Below, piece by piece: positions 45,401-55,477 of a stretch of DNA of 64,000 nt. Position 1 is the first letter of the stretch; each line of letters opens with the position of its first letter. The position numbers were made by a program, and so were the translations under genes. Source of the stretch: Mugil cephalus. Its lineage: Eukaryota > Chordata > Actinopteri > Mugiliformes > Mugilidae. The notes under the pieces were generated by a model. It saw nothing but the letters and a program-made list of their open reading frames with translations, did no database searches and was not told where the DNA came from. The stretch lies in NCBI RefSeq assembly GCF_022458985.1, contig NC_061790.1, positions 19,634,397 to 19,698,396 on the forward strand, in the 5' to 3' direction.

Positions 45401-48400
45401 ATGAAACATCCTTGTTTGGGCCTGTATGGTTGCATCTGGCCTAGGACGGTTGGTCATTATTGATAGAACAATGAATTCTAAATTATTAAATGAATTCTAA
45501 AAGAAAATGTCAGGACATCTTCTACAAACACATGTTCTACAAACGAATGGTTAAAGAACAAAATGAATATTTTGGAATGGCCAAGTCATAGTGATGACCT
45601 TAATCCAGAAGAAATGTTGTGGAAGGACCTGAAGCAAACAGCTGATGATTGGAAACACACCAACATCTCAGAACTGAAGTGGTTTTGTTACTTTTGCACA
45701 AAACAGATTTGAGCAAATTCATTCAAGATCATTTAACTAAAAAATAAAAAATAAATATAATAATACAAAAACGTTATTTTTCCATTTTCATTTGTTTGAT
45801 TAGGCTCTTCTTGTCTACTGTCAGGGCTTGCGTGAAAATCAATTGATGTTTACAGGAATTAATTTATTTATTTTGTGAGTGCAAACTATGCGATTACAGA
45901 AACTGATTCCAGATTTATCATCACACTTTCACAAATTATTCAGCTTCTACATGCAAACAGTGTTTGCACAGTTTATGTAAATAGAGCCAGGAAAAACCAT
46001 TACACCACGCAGGATTAGAATTATGTTGCCACATGTTCAGAAAGAGATTCTTGACAAGATTTCCTTCCTTTCCTTTCCTAGATTAATGAACACAGCTAAA
46101 ATCACCAGATAATGGAGCCTGGTTCTCTATGTTTATTGGGATGTTTCATTCAACTAAAAGGTTGAGTAAAAATAATGTTTCAGACAGAGATTCATGGTCT
46201 TGGAATTCAATAAACACAGAGCAGAACAAATTAAAAATGATTTCAATATGCTCTCAGAGGATTGCTTGACCATGACAGAAAAACAAAAAAAAATGACTTA
46301 ACCAATATTAGAAGGATCGATAAAACTGTCGTAGTGACACCAGATGCATTATACCGGCCTACTGACCTGTAATGCAACGACTATCATTACCAACGGTTTT
46401 CTGCATCTGTGCTCCTGTTTATCCTTATAACCATATCTTTATGAGTCTACAATTCATTTTCATTAACTTTTCATTTGTTATTTTTAGTTATTTGTAGGCA
46501 GCCCAGAACCCACCAACCTGCCCTGTGTTTTCTGCCAACAATTATCTATTCCTTTCTGAAAGTCATGCATAATTCTCAGAAGTGCTTATAACCATAACCC
46601 TCATAAATGACAGTCACCTCATCTGTAGGGTAATCATGTTTTTTTTTTTTTTGTTTTGTTTTGTTTTTTAATTAACACTGTATACTGACTAAGATGTTCT
46701 ACAATTAATATGCTTAATGCTGGCACTATCTGATCTTTTTTTCCCCATCATCAACCTCCTATGTATCAACACAGTATCTTGTAAACTTGCCTGTATCATA
46801 TTTATATGCATCTTGTCTGCTTTATCCAGATATATGAATTTATCTTCCTGCTTCTGCTCCTGTTTTGTTCTTACATATGACTTCTGCTCAGGGTTTCTTC
46901 CTGTTAAAAGGGTAGTTATTCCTCGTCACTTAGTGTTTGCTCTGGGGATTCCAGGCTTTTGGTTCCATCAAGTGTCTTGAGACAATTTGGACAGTCACTG
47001 GCGCTCTATAAATAAAACTGAACTGACAATAAAGTGTTGTTGAGTATAACACTGGGTGATCTGCAGAAGACTCAATTATAACTCTGTTGTCAAGCCTGAT
47101 ATGGGAAGAGAATATTCTATTCTCATATTCTAGCATTTTACTTCAGTTGCAGATCCATAAAAATAAGGGATATCCTGATCTGTATCAGGAGATCAGACTC
47201 TGGGCTGACTAAAGCATTTCTAAAATGATGAGATCATATCAGTATCAGGCTCCAGCCAAGCCTGATCTTTTGCAATTACTTATTTTAGGTCTGCCATGAA
47301 CCAAAATAAGGTCCATGTATCATCAACACATCTTCTTCCTCTTGCTAGTGTCATAGCTGCCAAAAATCAAAGAAGGAAGCCCGTGTCTGTCAAACAGCAG
47401 TTTATTAAAAATGCAATGTGGACGTTTAATAGAAGAGAAAAGTTTCCTTGAGGCGAGGTAAATGCAAAAAATATTCCAAAAGCAGATTTTAACACGGTGT
47501 CCTTGACATTCTGAAACCCCTGTCAAGTTAACACAATCTAGAAGAGCTGCCTGGCTTATCAAGAGGTGCCATCAAGAATATCGTGACTGCTAATTAAGTG
47601 GCTATCATATGATCTAGAAACATGCAGCCAAACTGAAGTTAGCCAGTAGTACTCCATGGAACAGAGCTGGGTGCTGATTGTCCTAATTTTACGAGGCACA
47701 AGGACACACACACTGATAAAAAGACAGTCTGGAACCAATGAACCTCAGTAAGGAATGTGATTTTTGCTTTGCTAAGTCTTTCCTACAGCTGTCTTCCGTC
47801 GTGGTTTGCTTTTAAATTTGTTTTCACTAAATGAAATGCATGATTTGTTGCACTGAGATCAGGAGAATCACTCAAGAAGATTTTACTGAATGGAAATCTT
47901 GTCATTTTGTTGTTGTTATGCTCGCCAGTGTGTTTTTTTTTCTCAGAATCGACCAGACTGTTTATTTGCAGGATGCAAATGTCACACCTGGAATCAACTC
48001 CTAACCTGTCCGCGAGACTGTCATTGTTTGGAGGCACATATTAAAGTACTGTAATTCCTAAAACTTTGCACAGCTTTGTATGTGTATATGAAAACCCTCA
48101 AATAAAAGCTGAATCTGAACTTTAATAATACGCTCATTGTTTTTAAACTGTCATTTGAATAAACCATAGTGAAACATCATGATATTAAAGTCTGTGTTGA
48201 TTATAAACAAATCCATTTGTGCAAAGTAAAATGATCTCGACCATGTTGCCACACAGACAGAAAGTAGTAATAGAGTATTGCACACTTCCAAAAAAAAAAA
48301 ACAAAAAAAAAAACACAATGTTTCTAAAGAAATCTGCAAGAGCTGAATATTGTGGAAATAGTGGCATGACTCACATTTCCTACCATAAGCCAGCTCAACA

Positions 48401-48792
48401 GTAGTGACATACCGGGTTTAACTGACAGTAAGATCGAACAAGGCGTTCTTCGGTCACGGCAGAAGCTTCCGTGCTGATCCCGCAGAACTCGATATGTAAC
48501 GTTAACCACATAATACACAAGAGACACTAACCTCCAGTTTGTGATTGAGCTGGAAAACCGTCTGGGTTTTGTGACAGAGCTGAGCGAAACAGGAGCTTAA
48601 ACTGGTCATCTTCTGCCGCCCCTCGTACGTAATATCAACTTGATCTGGGTCTATTTCTCCGAGCAGTAGGTCCACGTCCACGAAGGCCTTATCAAATTCC
48701 TTCTCCAGAACTTCCAGCCATCGAAACATGGACATGCCAGGGCCGAGGCCTGAGTTCTGGCCCGATGGGGAGCATCCAGCAGAAGCGGACAT
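33292..48792 (-). CDS. gopc: GOPC, Golgi-associated PDZ and coiled-coil protein (9 coding exons)
   Basis: GOPC (PIST/FIG/CAL) is a trans-Golgi scaffold known in mammals to bind CFTR, Frizzled receptors, syntaxin-6 and the GTPase TC10 and to direct membrane-protein traffic. The exons 48532-48792, 44240-44404, 41814-41837, 39154-39329, 38200-38365, 38021-38116, 37359-37523, 37117-37282 and 33292-33404 have AG/GT borders and compatible phases. They total 1,332 nt, or 443 residues, against my recollection of about 462 in human. Order: N-terminal region, coiled coil (about residues 60-225), PDZ (about 278-360) with the GLGI carboxylate-binding loop at 290-293, then an acidic tail. The start is ATG 48,792-48,790; the open frame extends further upstream but without another ATG. 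The introns hold many transposons. The neighbouring DCBLD1 and NUS1 of mammals were not seen. Confidence 0.95.
34982..35671 (-). mobile_element. Pogo-like non-autonomous DNA transposon, 690 bp
   Basis: Perfect 29-bp terminal inverted repeats (CCGTATTTTCCGCACTATAA...) are flanked by TA duplications at 34,980-34,981 and 35,672-35,673. Further copies of TATAAGGCGCACC lie just inside both ends. The only coding part is a short HTH protein at 35,220-35,420; no DDE catalytic domain is present, so it needs a partner element for movement. The TA target and the HTH type point to the pogo branch of Tc1/mariner. Confidence 0.85.
35220..35420 (-). CDS. 66-residue HTH (psq/CENP-B N-type) protein of the pogo-like element
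   Basis: The frame runs from ATG (35,420-35,418) to TGA and encodes [20 protein letters not shown] followed by [19 protein letters not shown] and a basic tail ([13 protein letters not shown]). This is the N-terminal DNA-binding half of pogo/Tigger transposases, with the AARxFxI...VRxWRKQ recognition helix. There is no catalytic domain after it. The frame is intact across its whole length within an element whose ends are also intact. It may be a by-product of internal deletion or a titrating or repressor protein. Confidence 0.7.
   Translation of the reverse strand: MASIKRHAHDAEFKLKVISHAVEHGNRAAAREFNINESMVRKWRKQQDDLRQVKKTKQSFRGNKAR
37117..37282 (-). CDS. gopc: GOPC exon 8
   Basis: 166 nt, acceptor TTTGTATCAG, donor GTAAGT. 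It encodes [20 protein letters not shown] and the acidic [19 protein letters not shown] segment, closely matching vertebrate GOPC, then a more variable Ser/Pro stretch. It includes the last PDZ strand. Confidence 0.95.
37359..37523 (-). CDS. gopc: GOPC exon 7 (PDZ core)
   Basis: 165 nt, 55 residues, phase 0 at both ends. It begins [20 protein letters not shown] and includes [16 protein letters not shown], the canonical PDZ core with the strand-3 to strand-5 fold and the GDxIxxVN signature. Confidence 0.96.
38021..38116 (-). CDS. gopc: GOPC exon 6 (start of PDZ)
   Basis: 96 nt, 32 residues, phase 0. It contains [20 protein letters not shown], the first PDZ strand and the GLGI carboxylate-binding loop. 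Confidence 0.95.
38200..38365 (-). CDS. gopc: GOPC exon 5
   Basis: 166 nt. It encodes [20 protein letters not shown] and [20 protein letters not shown], the end of the coiled coil and the linker to the PDZ domain. The acceptor TTATCTTCTAG and donor GTGAGT fit. Confidence 0.95.
38400..38600. repeat. Degenerate short tandem repeat (TATAAATAGAAAG-like)
   Basis: A purine-rich, AT-rich tract repeats words such as ATGTATAAATA, GAAAGAA and AAGTTTA at irregular 18-30 bp spacing, ending in an (AT)n run. It lies in GOPC intron 4. Confidence 0.5.
39154..39329 (-). CDS. gopc: GOPC exon 4 (coiled coil)
   Basis: 176 nt, entering in phase 0 and leaving two bases. It encodes [20 protein letters not shown] and, further on, [20 protein letters not shown], heptad-rich coiled coil nearly identical to mammalian GOPC in its second half. 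Confidence 0.95.
40048..41365 (-). mobile_element. Tc1/mariner-like element B, 1,318 bp, degenerate
   Basis: The ends TAGTGGTGGAAAAAAGTTTT and, on the opposite strand, CAGTGGTGGAAAAAAG pair as terminal inverted repeats and are flanked by TA at 40,046-40,047 and 41,366-41,367. The minus strand carries transposase pieces: a C-terminal part with [20 protein letters not shown] and ILE-like VLE, and a diverged N-terminal HTH part with multiple frame breaks. It lies in GOPC intron 3 and is the sister of element A in intron 8. Confidence 0.88.
41814..41837 (-). CDS. gopc: GOPC exon 3, 24-nt microexon
   Basis: Between acceptor CCCCCTAAAG and donor GTAAGT lie 24 nt encoding PAPTLEDV, in phase 0 with both neighbours. 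Human GOPC has an eight-residue alternative segment (SGPSVEEL) at the same place. The size and position suggest a conserved optional insert in the coiled coil, reported as neuron-enriched in mammals (from memory). Confidence 0.85.
41990..42270 (+). mobile_element. Tc1-like repeat fragment
   Basis: It begins CAGTGCCTATAAAAACGTA and continues with TTTTATTGCTTTTAAAAATTG and ATAAAGTGACTAACCC. This matches the end region of a Tc1-type fish repeat I know by its CAGTGCCTATAAAAAGTATTC end. No coding region and no clear right end. Confidence 0.5.
42271..43105. other. GOPC intron 2 stretch, nothing recognised
   Basis: AT-rich intronic sequence with no exon-like, tRNA-like or repeat signal I can support. 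Confidence 0.3.
43106..43704. mobile_element. 599-bp MITE with CATAGACT terminal repeats
   Basis: The left end CATAGACTGTAGAAAAAAAT and the inverse of the right end, CATAGACTATATAATAAG, pair imperfectly as terminal inverted repeats. The inner sequence includes GCACCATCTTGTAG and CACCAGAGGGAGCTCC, phrases of a dispersed fish repeat. There is no coding capacity. Confidence 0.65.
43826..44115 (+). repeat. Dispersed fish repeat, copy 1
   Basis: It runs from AGTGGTTAGCGCTGATGCC through AAGGTCAGGGTTCGAGTC and GTGACTCTAAATTGACCC to GGGATAGGCTCCAGCAACCC. The start resembles a Pol III A/B-box pair and the rest is a phrase found in very many fish genomes. I do not assign a family name. Confidence 0.8.
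44240..44404 (-). CDS. gopc: GOPC exon 2 (coiled coil)
   Basis: 165 nt, 55 residues, phase 0. It begins [20 protein letters not shown] and ends DSDTIKDRL. Heptad leucines are regular, and length and ends equal the human exon. Confidence 0.95.
44705..45950. mobile_element. Long-TIR Tc1-like element relic
   Basis: The two ends are inverse copies of one another over a long span: CACACAAATCTTCATAACAG near 44,792 against CTTGCGTGAAAATC near 45,828, both next to AACAAATG-like words. The plus-strand interior keeps scattered transposase phrases such as the one coding [20 protein letters not shown], with many stops and indels. It lies in GOPC intron 1. Confidence 0.75.
46370..47035 (+). repeat. Second copy of the dispersed retroelement-like repeat
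   Basis: It shares with 30,185-30,920 the phrases GGTTTCTTCCTGTTAAAAGG, AGTGTCTTGAGACAATTTGG and the end GCGCTCTATAAATAAAACTG. The (GAATT)n tail is reduced to AACTGACAAT. Confidence 0.65.
47036..48531. other. Remainder of GOPC intron 1, nothing recognised
   Basis: AT-rich intronic sequence with a poly(A)-like run near 48,291-48,314. No exon or repeat family recognised. Confidence 0.3.
48532..48792 (-). CDS. gopc: GOPC exon 1
   Basis: 261 nt, 87 residues from the ATG. After a short variable start ([11 protein letters not shown]) it reads [20 protein letters not shown] and [20 protein letters not shown], near-identical to mammalian GOPC, and ends QLNHKLE at donor GTTAGT. The sequence around and above it has several CpGs, fitting a housekeeping promoter. 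Confidence 0.97.
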
Positions 48793-49654
48793 GGTTAACG
48801 TTAGAGCACAACAGAGCCCTGCTAACTTTAAGTCAGTCCCTCTTCTGGTCAGCACTACGCAACACCAAGGCCGAAATAAGGTTCAAGGTGGGACGGCTAC
48901 ACTGCGAAGTGTAGATATTGGGTATAAATGAGATAAATTACGTTTTCTAGTAGTTGTGAGAAGCACTTCCTGATCAGGAAGTCCCACATCAGATTTACGA
49001 TTTCATCCGTGGCGCAACTATTACAGTCTGACAGCGGAACACAGGCAGTGAAAAGCAATCGATCGCAGAACGAATTCAACTGATGTGGATTTTTTATGTT
49101 ATTAACAAACATTATACATACAATTTCCTCACAAACATATTACAATACTAATACAATGAAAATACGCCACCACTTTAAGACGTCGTCTTAAAGTAAAACA
49201 AATAAATAAAAGGGAAGAGAAACAAAACAGACGAAAAATAAACAGACGGGCTTATTAAATATGGCGAATATGGCACAGGGAAATATACTGCTACATTATC
49301 CAAGAGAAACGGCCATTTATCACGGGCTTTAGGGAGATTGTGAATTTGGCTTATACAATCGTTACAGTTAAGTCAGTTCTTTAATTGGGGAGTCGCAGCT
49401 AAAATTATTGTCAGAGGCAAAATTGCACAACAAAAGGTGCACCAAATGCACCAAAGAGACGGAATGCCCGCCGCCGTTAAACCAGAAGAAAAAGAAGCGC
49501 AATGTAACAAAACCTCTCATCTAGTAGCTGGTGCTGTACCACCCTCTGGATGTCTATGCAGTGCAAATCCTTTAATAAGAAAAGATTTCTATTTGTATCT
49601 CATATATATATATAACCACAAGCACTACTCTGAGAGGTTGAAACAAGGCAGAAT
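48793..49654. other. Upstream flank and probable promoter of GOPC
   Basis: The first 150-200 bp next to the ATG have scattered CpGs and probably include the GOPC promoter and 5' UTR (minus strand). Further out, no gene is seen and no TATA box could be assigned. Confidence 0.35.
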
Positions 49655-50075
49655 CAGAAAAACCCTTTATTTATCCCAGAGGGGGCAATTAGGAGGGCAA
49701 AGAGTGTTACATAAAATTAAAGCGCAAGAGGATATATACACAAAAGTGGGTGGGCAAAAGCAGCATATTGTGTGAAATGGCAAGCATGCTGCCAGTAACA
49801 AAAAGAGTGAGATGAATCGTGGTAAATATGAAATAAATATAAAAAGCAAAATGTAAAATTGCAGATTCAGTACAGCAAAAAAATAATGTGAAGCATGGAT
49901 TACATGAAGAGTGACATTGTAATATTGCATATGCGGACGCAGTCACATTGCACAAATGTAAATCTTAAGTTATTTTAACACCCTTGGAGTTCAGAGAATG
50001 ACGCTGGGAACAAAGGTTGCTCTCCTCCTCTGGGTCTTACAGGCCAAATAGTGAACCTGCGACCAGATGGCAGCC
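49655..50075 (-). mobile_element. LINE 3' end fragment
   Basis: The minus strand encodes a C-terminal LPSGRRFTIWPV-like segment near 50,070, then an AT-rich 3' UTR with the phrase GGGATAAATAAAGGG at about 49,660-49,675. This is the usual 3' end style of fish CR1/L2/Rex-type LINEs. It is strongly 5' truncated. Confidence 0.6.
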
Positions 50076-50102
50076 ACTCAAATGCTGGGAACAGAGTGTG
50101 CG

Positions 50103-50455
50103 TTGAGTCATTTAGAAATTTGGATCCATCCATGGATGGAATGGATCCATGCTTTCATGTAAACTGGAAAAACTCAGAACAGCCAAATTTTTCAAATCTT
50201 CTATTGTCCAGGAATGGTGAGCCCATGCAAATTGTTGTATCACTGTCCTTTTTATCAGCTCAAACAAGTCAGGCCCTTCTCCTTTGACCACTGGCATCAA
50301 CAAGCCATTATCACCCAGAGAACTGCCTCTCACTGGACAGTCTCTCTTTTTCACACCATTCTCTGTAAACCCTGGAGATGGTTGTGCATCAAATTCCCAC
50401 TGGACCAGCAGTTTGTGAAATATTCAGACCAGCCTGTCGGGTTGTTGTGAACCAG
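50103..50455 (-). mobile_element. Tc1-like relic, family F, copy 1 (minus)
   Basis: Plus-strand phrases CTGGCATCAACAAGCC, CACACCATTCTCTGTAAACC and TGAAATATTCAGACCAGCC are the complement of the N-terminal part of a Tc1 family whose other copy is at 58,528. A piece with GGATCCATGCTTTCATG from the middle of the transposase is joined directly, so an internal part is deleted. Confidence 0.75.
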
Positions 50456-51974
50456 CTTCATGGATAGCATCTCATCACATTCTTGAGCGATTGTTTAGTA
50501 TCAATGGCAAAAAGCACAATAAAAATCATTTCCTGTAGCAAAACACAAGTTATACTGTAATGTAGAGTCAGGTTTCCGTTCTTGTATTTGAGACAGGAGA
50601 AGCACTTCTTTTTACTGCTGTGGTAGAGGAGCTTTCTGCTGAACATCAAAGGTAAGAAAGGGGCATCTACGTCAGTGGGTAATTACCGTGACTGAACTAA
50701 CGACATCAGCTGACAAAACACCTGAGGCTCTACATTGGAGCACCAGGCTGACAGATTATTCTGATCAGATTTCAGAGGTCTTTACAACAATTACACATAC
50801 TGTATGTATTGGTTTTTAACAGATACTCCTCAGTTTTCATGTACTGTATAAAACCTGTGACTCTAACATATATTATTTTAAAAGGTATATAAATGACTAG
50901 GCTTTCCATGTCATCATTGTGTGTAATTGTCCTGACTGAGCCTCCACCTTGTCTTTATTGACCTAATTTTTTCCCTCCCCTGTGTATCTTGTTTGTTCTG
51001 TGCGTTTCTCTGATCATGTCTGAACTGAATCTCTCTCCCTCTTGCACTGCTGAGGGTTGTTAATTTGTTCACCTCAATATGCTCAACCAATATATTATAT
51101 ACAGTGTACCCTAGCTCTTCAGGTCACTCTTAGCCAGAATGTTCTGTCATCTGACATGGCCAAACAGTTGTCTTTGTCTTTTCTGCTTCTCTGACCAGCC
51201 ACGCTCCACTGTCAGCCATCCACAATGTGGCTGACTCACTTTCAGCAACAACCACTGGCATTCATCTTCAGCCTACACTCCCATTAAAAGGTCAGTTAAA
51301 CTGTTTTCATTCATCTATCTTATAGTTCCCAAATGGACAGGCCACGGTCGTCTGGAGCCCAGACACATAAGTCGTCCCATACAGACAGGAACGTACAGAA
51401 AGTTATGATTTAAAACCTGATGAGGTGTTTTTGATTGAGCTGGCGCAGCTTTTATTTTGTTTATGGTACTGGTTTAGTGTATGAGGACAGCCAATCAAGA
51501 CTGTGCATTAGACGTAAGTCACTCATGAAAAAAACTGTGGAAAGAAAAAGAAAGATAGCGATACATGTAGAGAAAACAAAGGGAGAGAAACATGACTGAG
51601 CCGGAGAAAGCTGAGGACAATTTCCTAAGTTAGGAACTTTATTTGGGTGTGCCCAGTTTTCACTTTTTATTTTAAAATGCAGATCACTCTTATTTAGTTT
51701 AATGAGGGAACACTACACATCTGCAGTAATACATGTGTTCAGTTCTATGTCAGATGATAATAAATGCTGTCAAAATATTTTCTAATCATACTGAATTCAT
51801 TCATTTTGACCGGTATTGATTACATGCAGATGTTGGTATAACTACTATGCTAATTACATAGACATCACAGTAAATGTTAGACATCATGATCTTCCGGGCC
51901 TTTGCTTCAGGAAATTTTCTCCAACTGAACCTCTTTAAATTTTAGTAAATGTTCCTGATCTATCTGCTACTGTG
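50456..51974. other. Intergenic stretch, nothing recognised
   Basis: About 1.5 kb without a supported gene, RNA or repeat boundary. Confidence 0.3.
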
Positions 51975-53098
51975 CAGTGCTGTCGTCCCACCGTGCCTCA
52001 AGACCACATTGCCCCTGTGCTAGAGAAGTCTACAGTGTCCTGTTTCAATTACTATCATCCCATCGCACTCACAACCCAATCATTATGAAGTGCTTTGAGA
52101 AGCTCCTCATGAGACACAATAAGGCCCTGTTGCCATCCCCACTAAGTAGTTTGTGTATTGTCCAAAATACTCCAACGATGATGCCATTGCCATGACCCTC
52201 CACCTGGTCCTCAGCCATCTGGACAAGGAAGACATGATATGAATGCTGTTCATAGACAGATCATTTATGATACTGGAACATCTCCACACTGAGGTGGGCC
52301 CCTCCATGGACCCACTGCAGTTTGCCTACCATCCTAATGTGGGAGTAGAGGATGCTGTAATCTTCCTGCTACATCAAGCTCTTTCTCACCTGGAAAGTGC
52401 TTTCAACAGCCTCCACCCAGTGATTCTGAGGGACAAACTGGAGGGGAAAGGCTGTGGACCACCAGCTGTCCAAATGAATGGTGGAACGGTGTGTCTGATG
52501 TGCTCACCAGCAATGTGGATGCCCCCCTAGGGACTGTGTTGCCCCCCTGCCGTTTCACCCCGTACATAGTGTATTTCAGACACAGCACTGACAGCTGTGT
52601 TCTGCAGATGTTCTCAGACAACTTCGCAGTTGTCGGCCTCATCAGAGACAATGACGACGTGGAGTACAGAGGTGTGATGCAGAACTTTGTGGACTGGTGT
52701 CACTGACATGTGCAATATTATTACTCCTCAAGGTTTATATACTCGCATCATTTCGCTACTTACTCTGTACTGTGTACAGTCCTGTACAATATCTGTTAAA
52801 TATCAGTTTGCAATTAAATGCTTTTTGTTGCAATTCAATACTTTAGGTTTGTCGTACAAAATGTTTTGTTACAATCTAATATTTGTTGCAATTGAATTAC
52901 TTTGTTGCAATTCATATATTCGTATATATGCAAGTACTTGTATATTGTTTATTCTGTTCTTTTTTTATCTTATTATTTATCTTTTACACAGTCCACACTT
53001 TATTCTTGTTACTTTTGTGCACTATGTATGCTGTTGCAAACTGCGATTTCCCCACTGTGGGACAAATAGAGGTTTTTCTATTCTATTCTATTCTAATA
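51975..53098 (+). mobile_element. L2/CR1-type LINE fragment: reverse transcriptase and 3' tail
   Basis: Translated pieces match LINE reverse transcriptase: YHPIAL and KCFEKLLMRHN, then SMDPLQFAYHPNVGVEDAVI, then the catalytic region with APLGTVLPPCRFTPY and, near 52,617, FSDNFAVVGLIRDND (FADD box altered to FSDN), and YRGVMQNFVDWC. Frames change several times. The 3' end passes GATTTCCCCACTGTGGG and ends in a (TTCTA)n tail at about 53,070-53,098. The element lacks its 5' half, including the endonuclease. Confidence 0.85.
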
Positions 53099-53129
53099 TT
53101 CTATCAAGTTGTCCAGTGATACGCCAGTA

Positions 53130-53480
53130 GTGGGTCTCATCAATGGAACCATGAGTGAGTCAACAGGGAGGAGAGCGATCACTCTCTGCTTATCATCAAT
53201 GGATCATACATCATCAAAGGCACCAAATTCCTTGGTGTTTACCTGGTAAAGAAATTTGCCTAGTCAACATTAGCTCCATCACCAAGAAAGTCTAGCAATG
53301 TCTCTGCTTTCTGTGGAAGCTGAGGAAAGCTAATCTTCCACTCCCTGTCCTGACCACATTTTACAATGGGACAAAAAAATAAAATAAAATAAATAAATAA
53401 ATAACATCCTGGGGAGCTGCATTACTGTCTGGTTTTGGAATGGCACCATCTCACATCACAAGACCCTGCAGTAGACAGTC
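53130..53480 (+). mobile_element. Second LINE fragment (Maui/L2-like C-terminal region)
   Basis: Translation gives KFLGVYL-, SSITKK-, QCLCFLWKLRKANLPLPVLT- and CITVWFWNGTISHHKTLQ-like words, the thumb and C-terminal part of an L2-type LINE, in broken frames. A (AAATA)n run interrupts it at 53,376-53,404. Confidence 0.7.
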
Positions 53481-53499
53481 GGGACATCTGAGGAGATTA

Positions 53500-53860
53500 C
53501 ATCACATACCTTTACATGCCACACTGATAAACAAACCTTTACACCACACACTACATCATAAGCCTTTACATCGCATGGTGCATCCACAAAAATTGACATC
53601 ACACACTGCATCACAAACCTTGACATTGCACGGGGCATCCACAAACCTTTACACCACACGCAACTTCACAAACCTTTATATCACACTCTACACCACAAAC
53701 CTTTACACCACACACTACATCATAAAGCTTTACATCACACATTGCATCCATAAACCTGTACACTTCACACTACATCACAAACCTTTACATCACACGCTAC
53801 AGCACAAAACTTAACATCACATGCTACAGTACATCACACACTTTATTACAAACCTTTACA
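53500..53860 (+). repeat. Minisatellite of CACAAACCTTTACATCACAC-type units
   Basis: About 15 imperfect units of roughly 20-25 bp vary around CAAACCTTTACACCACACAC and TACATCACA. The long open frame across it (repeating HKPLHHTLHH) follows from the repeat and is not a gene. It lies between two LINE fragments. Confidence 0.85.
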
Positions 53861-53864
53861 GGCT

Positions 53865-54300
53865 GGACTAGAAAGACAAACTGTGATGCTGTGTACAAGA
53901 GACTCTACTTTCTCAGGAAGCTCAAGTCTTTCAGTGTGTGCAGTGAGTTACTACAGCCTTTCTACCAGTCTGTTGTAGCAAATGCTCTGTTCTTTGCTGT
54001 GGTTTGTTGCAGGAGTAATACCAGCAAAAAAGGCATCAGTAGAATCAACAGTGTTCCAGAAGGCTGGACATGTGAGTAGGGCTTGGAGTCGTTTGTCTCA
54101 GTGAGGGACCGGAGGACATTGGATAAGCTGCTCTTCATTATGGACAATCCATCCCATCCACTACACCAAACACTAGACTAGAGGGACAGAGGAGTTCATT
54201 CTCCAGCAGACTGAGTCAACATAGTGAATGCTACAGAATTTCTTTTATTCCGTATTCTATCCAGCTGTATAACGGCTCATCTTTTTGTGGCAGTTAAGCT
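53865..54300 (+). mobile_element. LINE C-terminal fragment
   Basis: The frame at 53,891-54,079 encodes MYKRLYFLRKLKSFSVCSEL and FYQSVVANALFFAVVCCRSN, the conserved C-terminal region of L2/CR1-type LINE ORF2. The final part resembles the R-SFLPSAIRLYN ending. It may belong to the same element type as 51,975-53,098, separated by the second LINE piece and the minisatellite. Confidence 0.8.
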
Positions 54301-55477
54301 ACTATGACCAATTACTATGACTGGATTGAATCATAATAAAAACCTCTTTGTCTCTTGACATGTTCCTGCAATCAGATCACTCTCCCATTGCACTCTTGCC
54401 CTTGCATCTCCTTGGTCAACCTGAACGGGTCAGCAATAAATGCTATATGTTTTCGTTGCCACTCAGCCCAACAGATAACCTTGATTTTCTGAGGAGGGAT
54501 ATGCATCAGCTGGGCCAAACCAATGCTTTTTTAATGCTAATGGACACATGCAAGTTTAGCTACTTGTACAACTACTTGGGTGATGAATCATTTTTCAACT
54601 CATAGAAGACCTGTTTTTGACTTGCTACTCTGATTATGAGATCTGATGTGAAATGATGGGTGCATTTCATTAATATTTAGTGTTTTGTTTTTTTTGTTTT
54701 GTTTTGTTTTATAGTTTTTGACACAATGTAAAATGGATGAAACTCTAATTTATTGTTAAAACTTTATGCAGCAGGATGTCTTATTGTCAGTGTTTTGTTT
54801 TTTTTTTTAATTTTGCAATTCCTCAGTGTATAACTGAAATGCACATTAAATCTAGACTAAGATATAGTATCAACCATAGAGAAATTAGTGTGAATTTCAC
54901 ACCCATTGTGCTGTTTGAATTTATTGTGTATACTCTCCCAGAGAAATTAACATTGTTGAGCACTGAGGTTGTGGCTTTAAATCAGAACAAGCCCTTAGGT
55001 TAGTGCAGCATGATTTGAACCAGCTCCCGTTCCTGTGACTCACTGAATGAGACAATAACTTTTCCATATAGCTGAAGAAAGCATATATCATTTGAGAATC
55101 CTGATTGTTTCACTGCATACAGCCAGTGTTTCTGCAGTATCTAGTTCCATTCTTTGAAAAACAATTCATCTTAGGTTGACAGGAGATGAAGAAGGGTATA
55201 AAGAGAAGAGGAAAGTAGGGAACATTCAGGTGGCTCCAGACACACCCCTCTTCTGCATGACGGGCGCTGCTGTGAGCTTCATGGCTTGAGGGCAACTGCT
55301 GTACCTACAGAAAGGGACAGAGTCACAGAATAAAAACTTTCTCAGATGTCACCATCCTTGAACTAAGGAGAGTGTTTTGCAGTCTGACAGTATGTCTCAG
55401 TTTCTTCTCAGAACATGTGATGTGGTGCTATTCCTAGGGATTTTCTGCATTTATTAAATAAATTAAATAAATGTATT
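54301..55477. other. Intergenic stretch, no supported gene
   Basis: Contains a (TTTTG)n run near 54,684-54,708 and ordinary AT-rich sequence. A weak exon-like candidate on the minus strand near 55,230-55,300 was rejected. Confidence 0.3.

Noticed and set aside
48793-48855. N-terminal extension of GOPC (MLTRRGTD...)
   Set aside because: The codon at its start is GTG and not ATG, and known GOPC proteins start at the MSA... position.
53440-53814. 124-codon frame with HKPLHHTLHH repeats
   Set aside because: It is the translation of the minisatellite; the repeat unit, not a protein, explains the open frame.
54348-54605. 85-codon frame with FLQSDHSPIALLPLHLL
   Set aside because: No family recognised and no splice or promoter context; it probably continues LINE debris or is chance.
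55230-55300. Minus-strand exon-like segment after CTTTCTGTAG, reading MKLTAAPVMQKRG
   Set aside because: It is very short, ends in a stop after about 25 codons, and no partner exon was seen; too weak to call.
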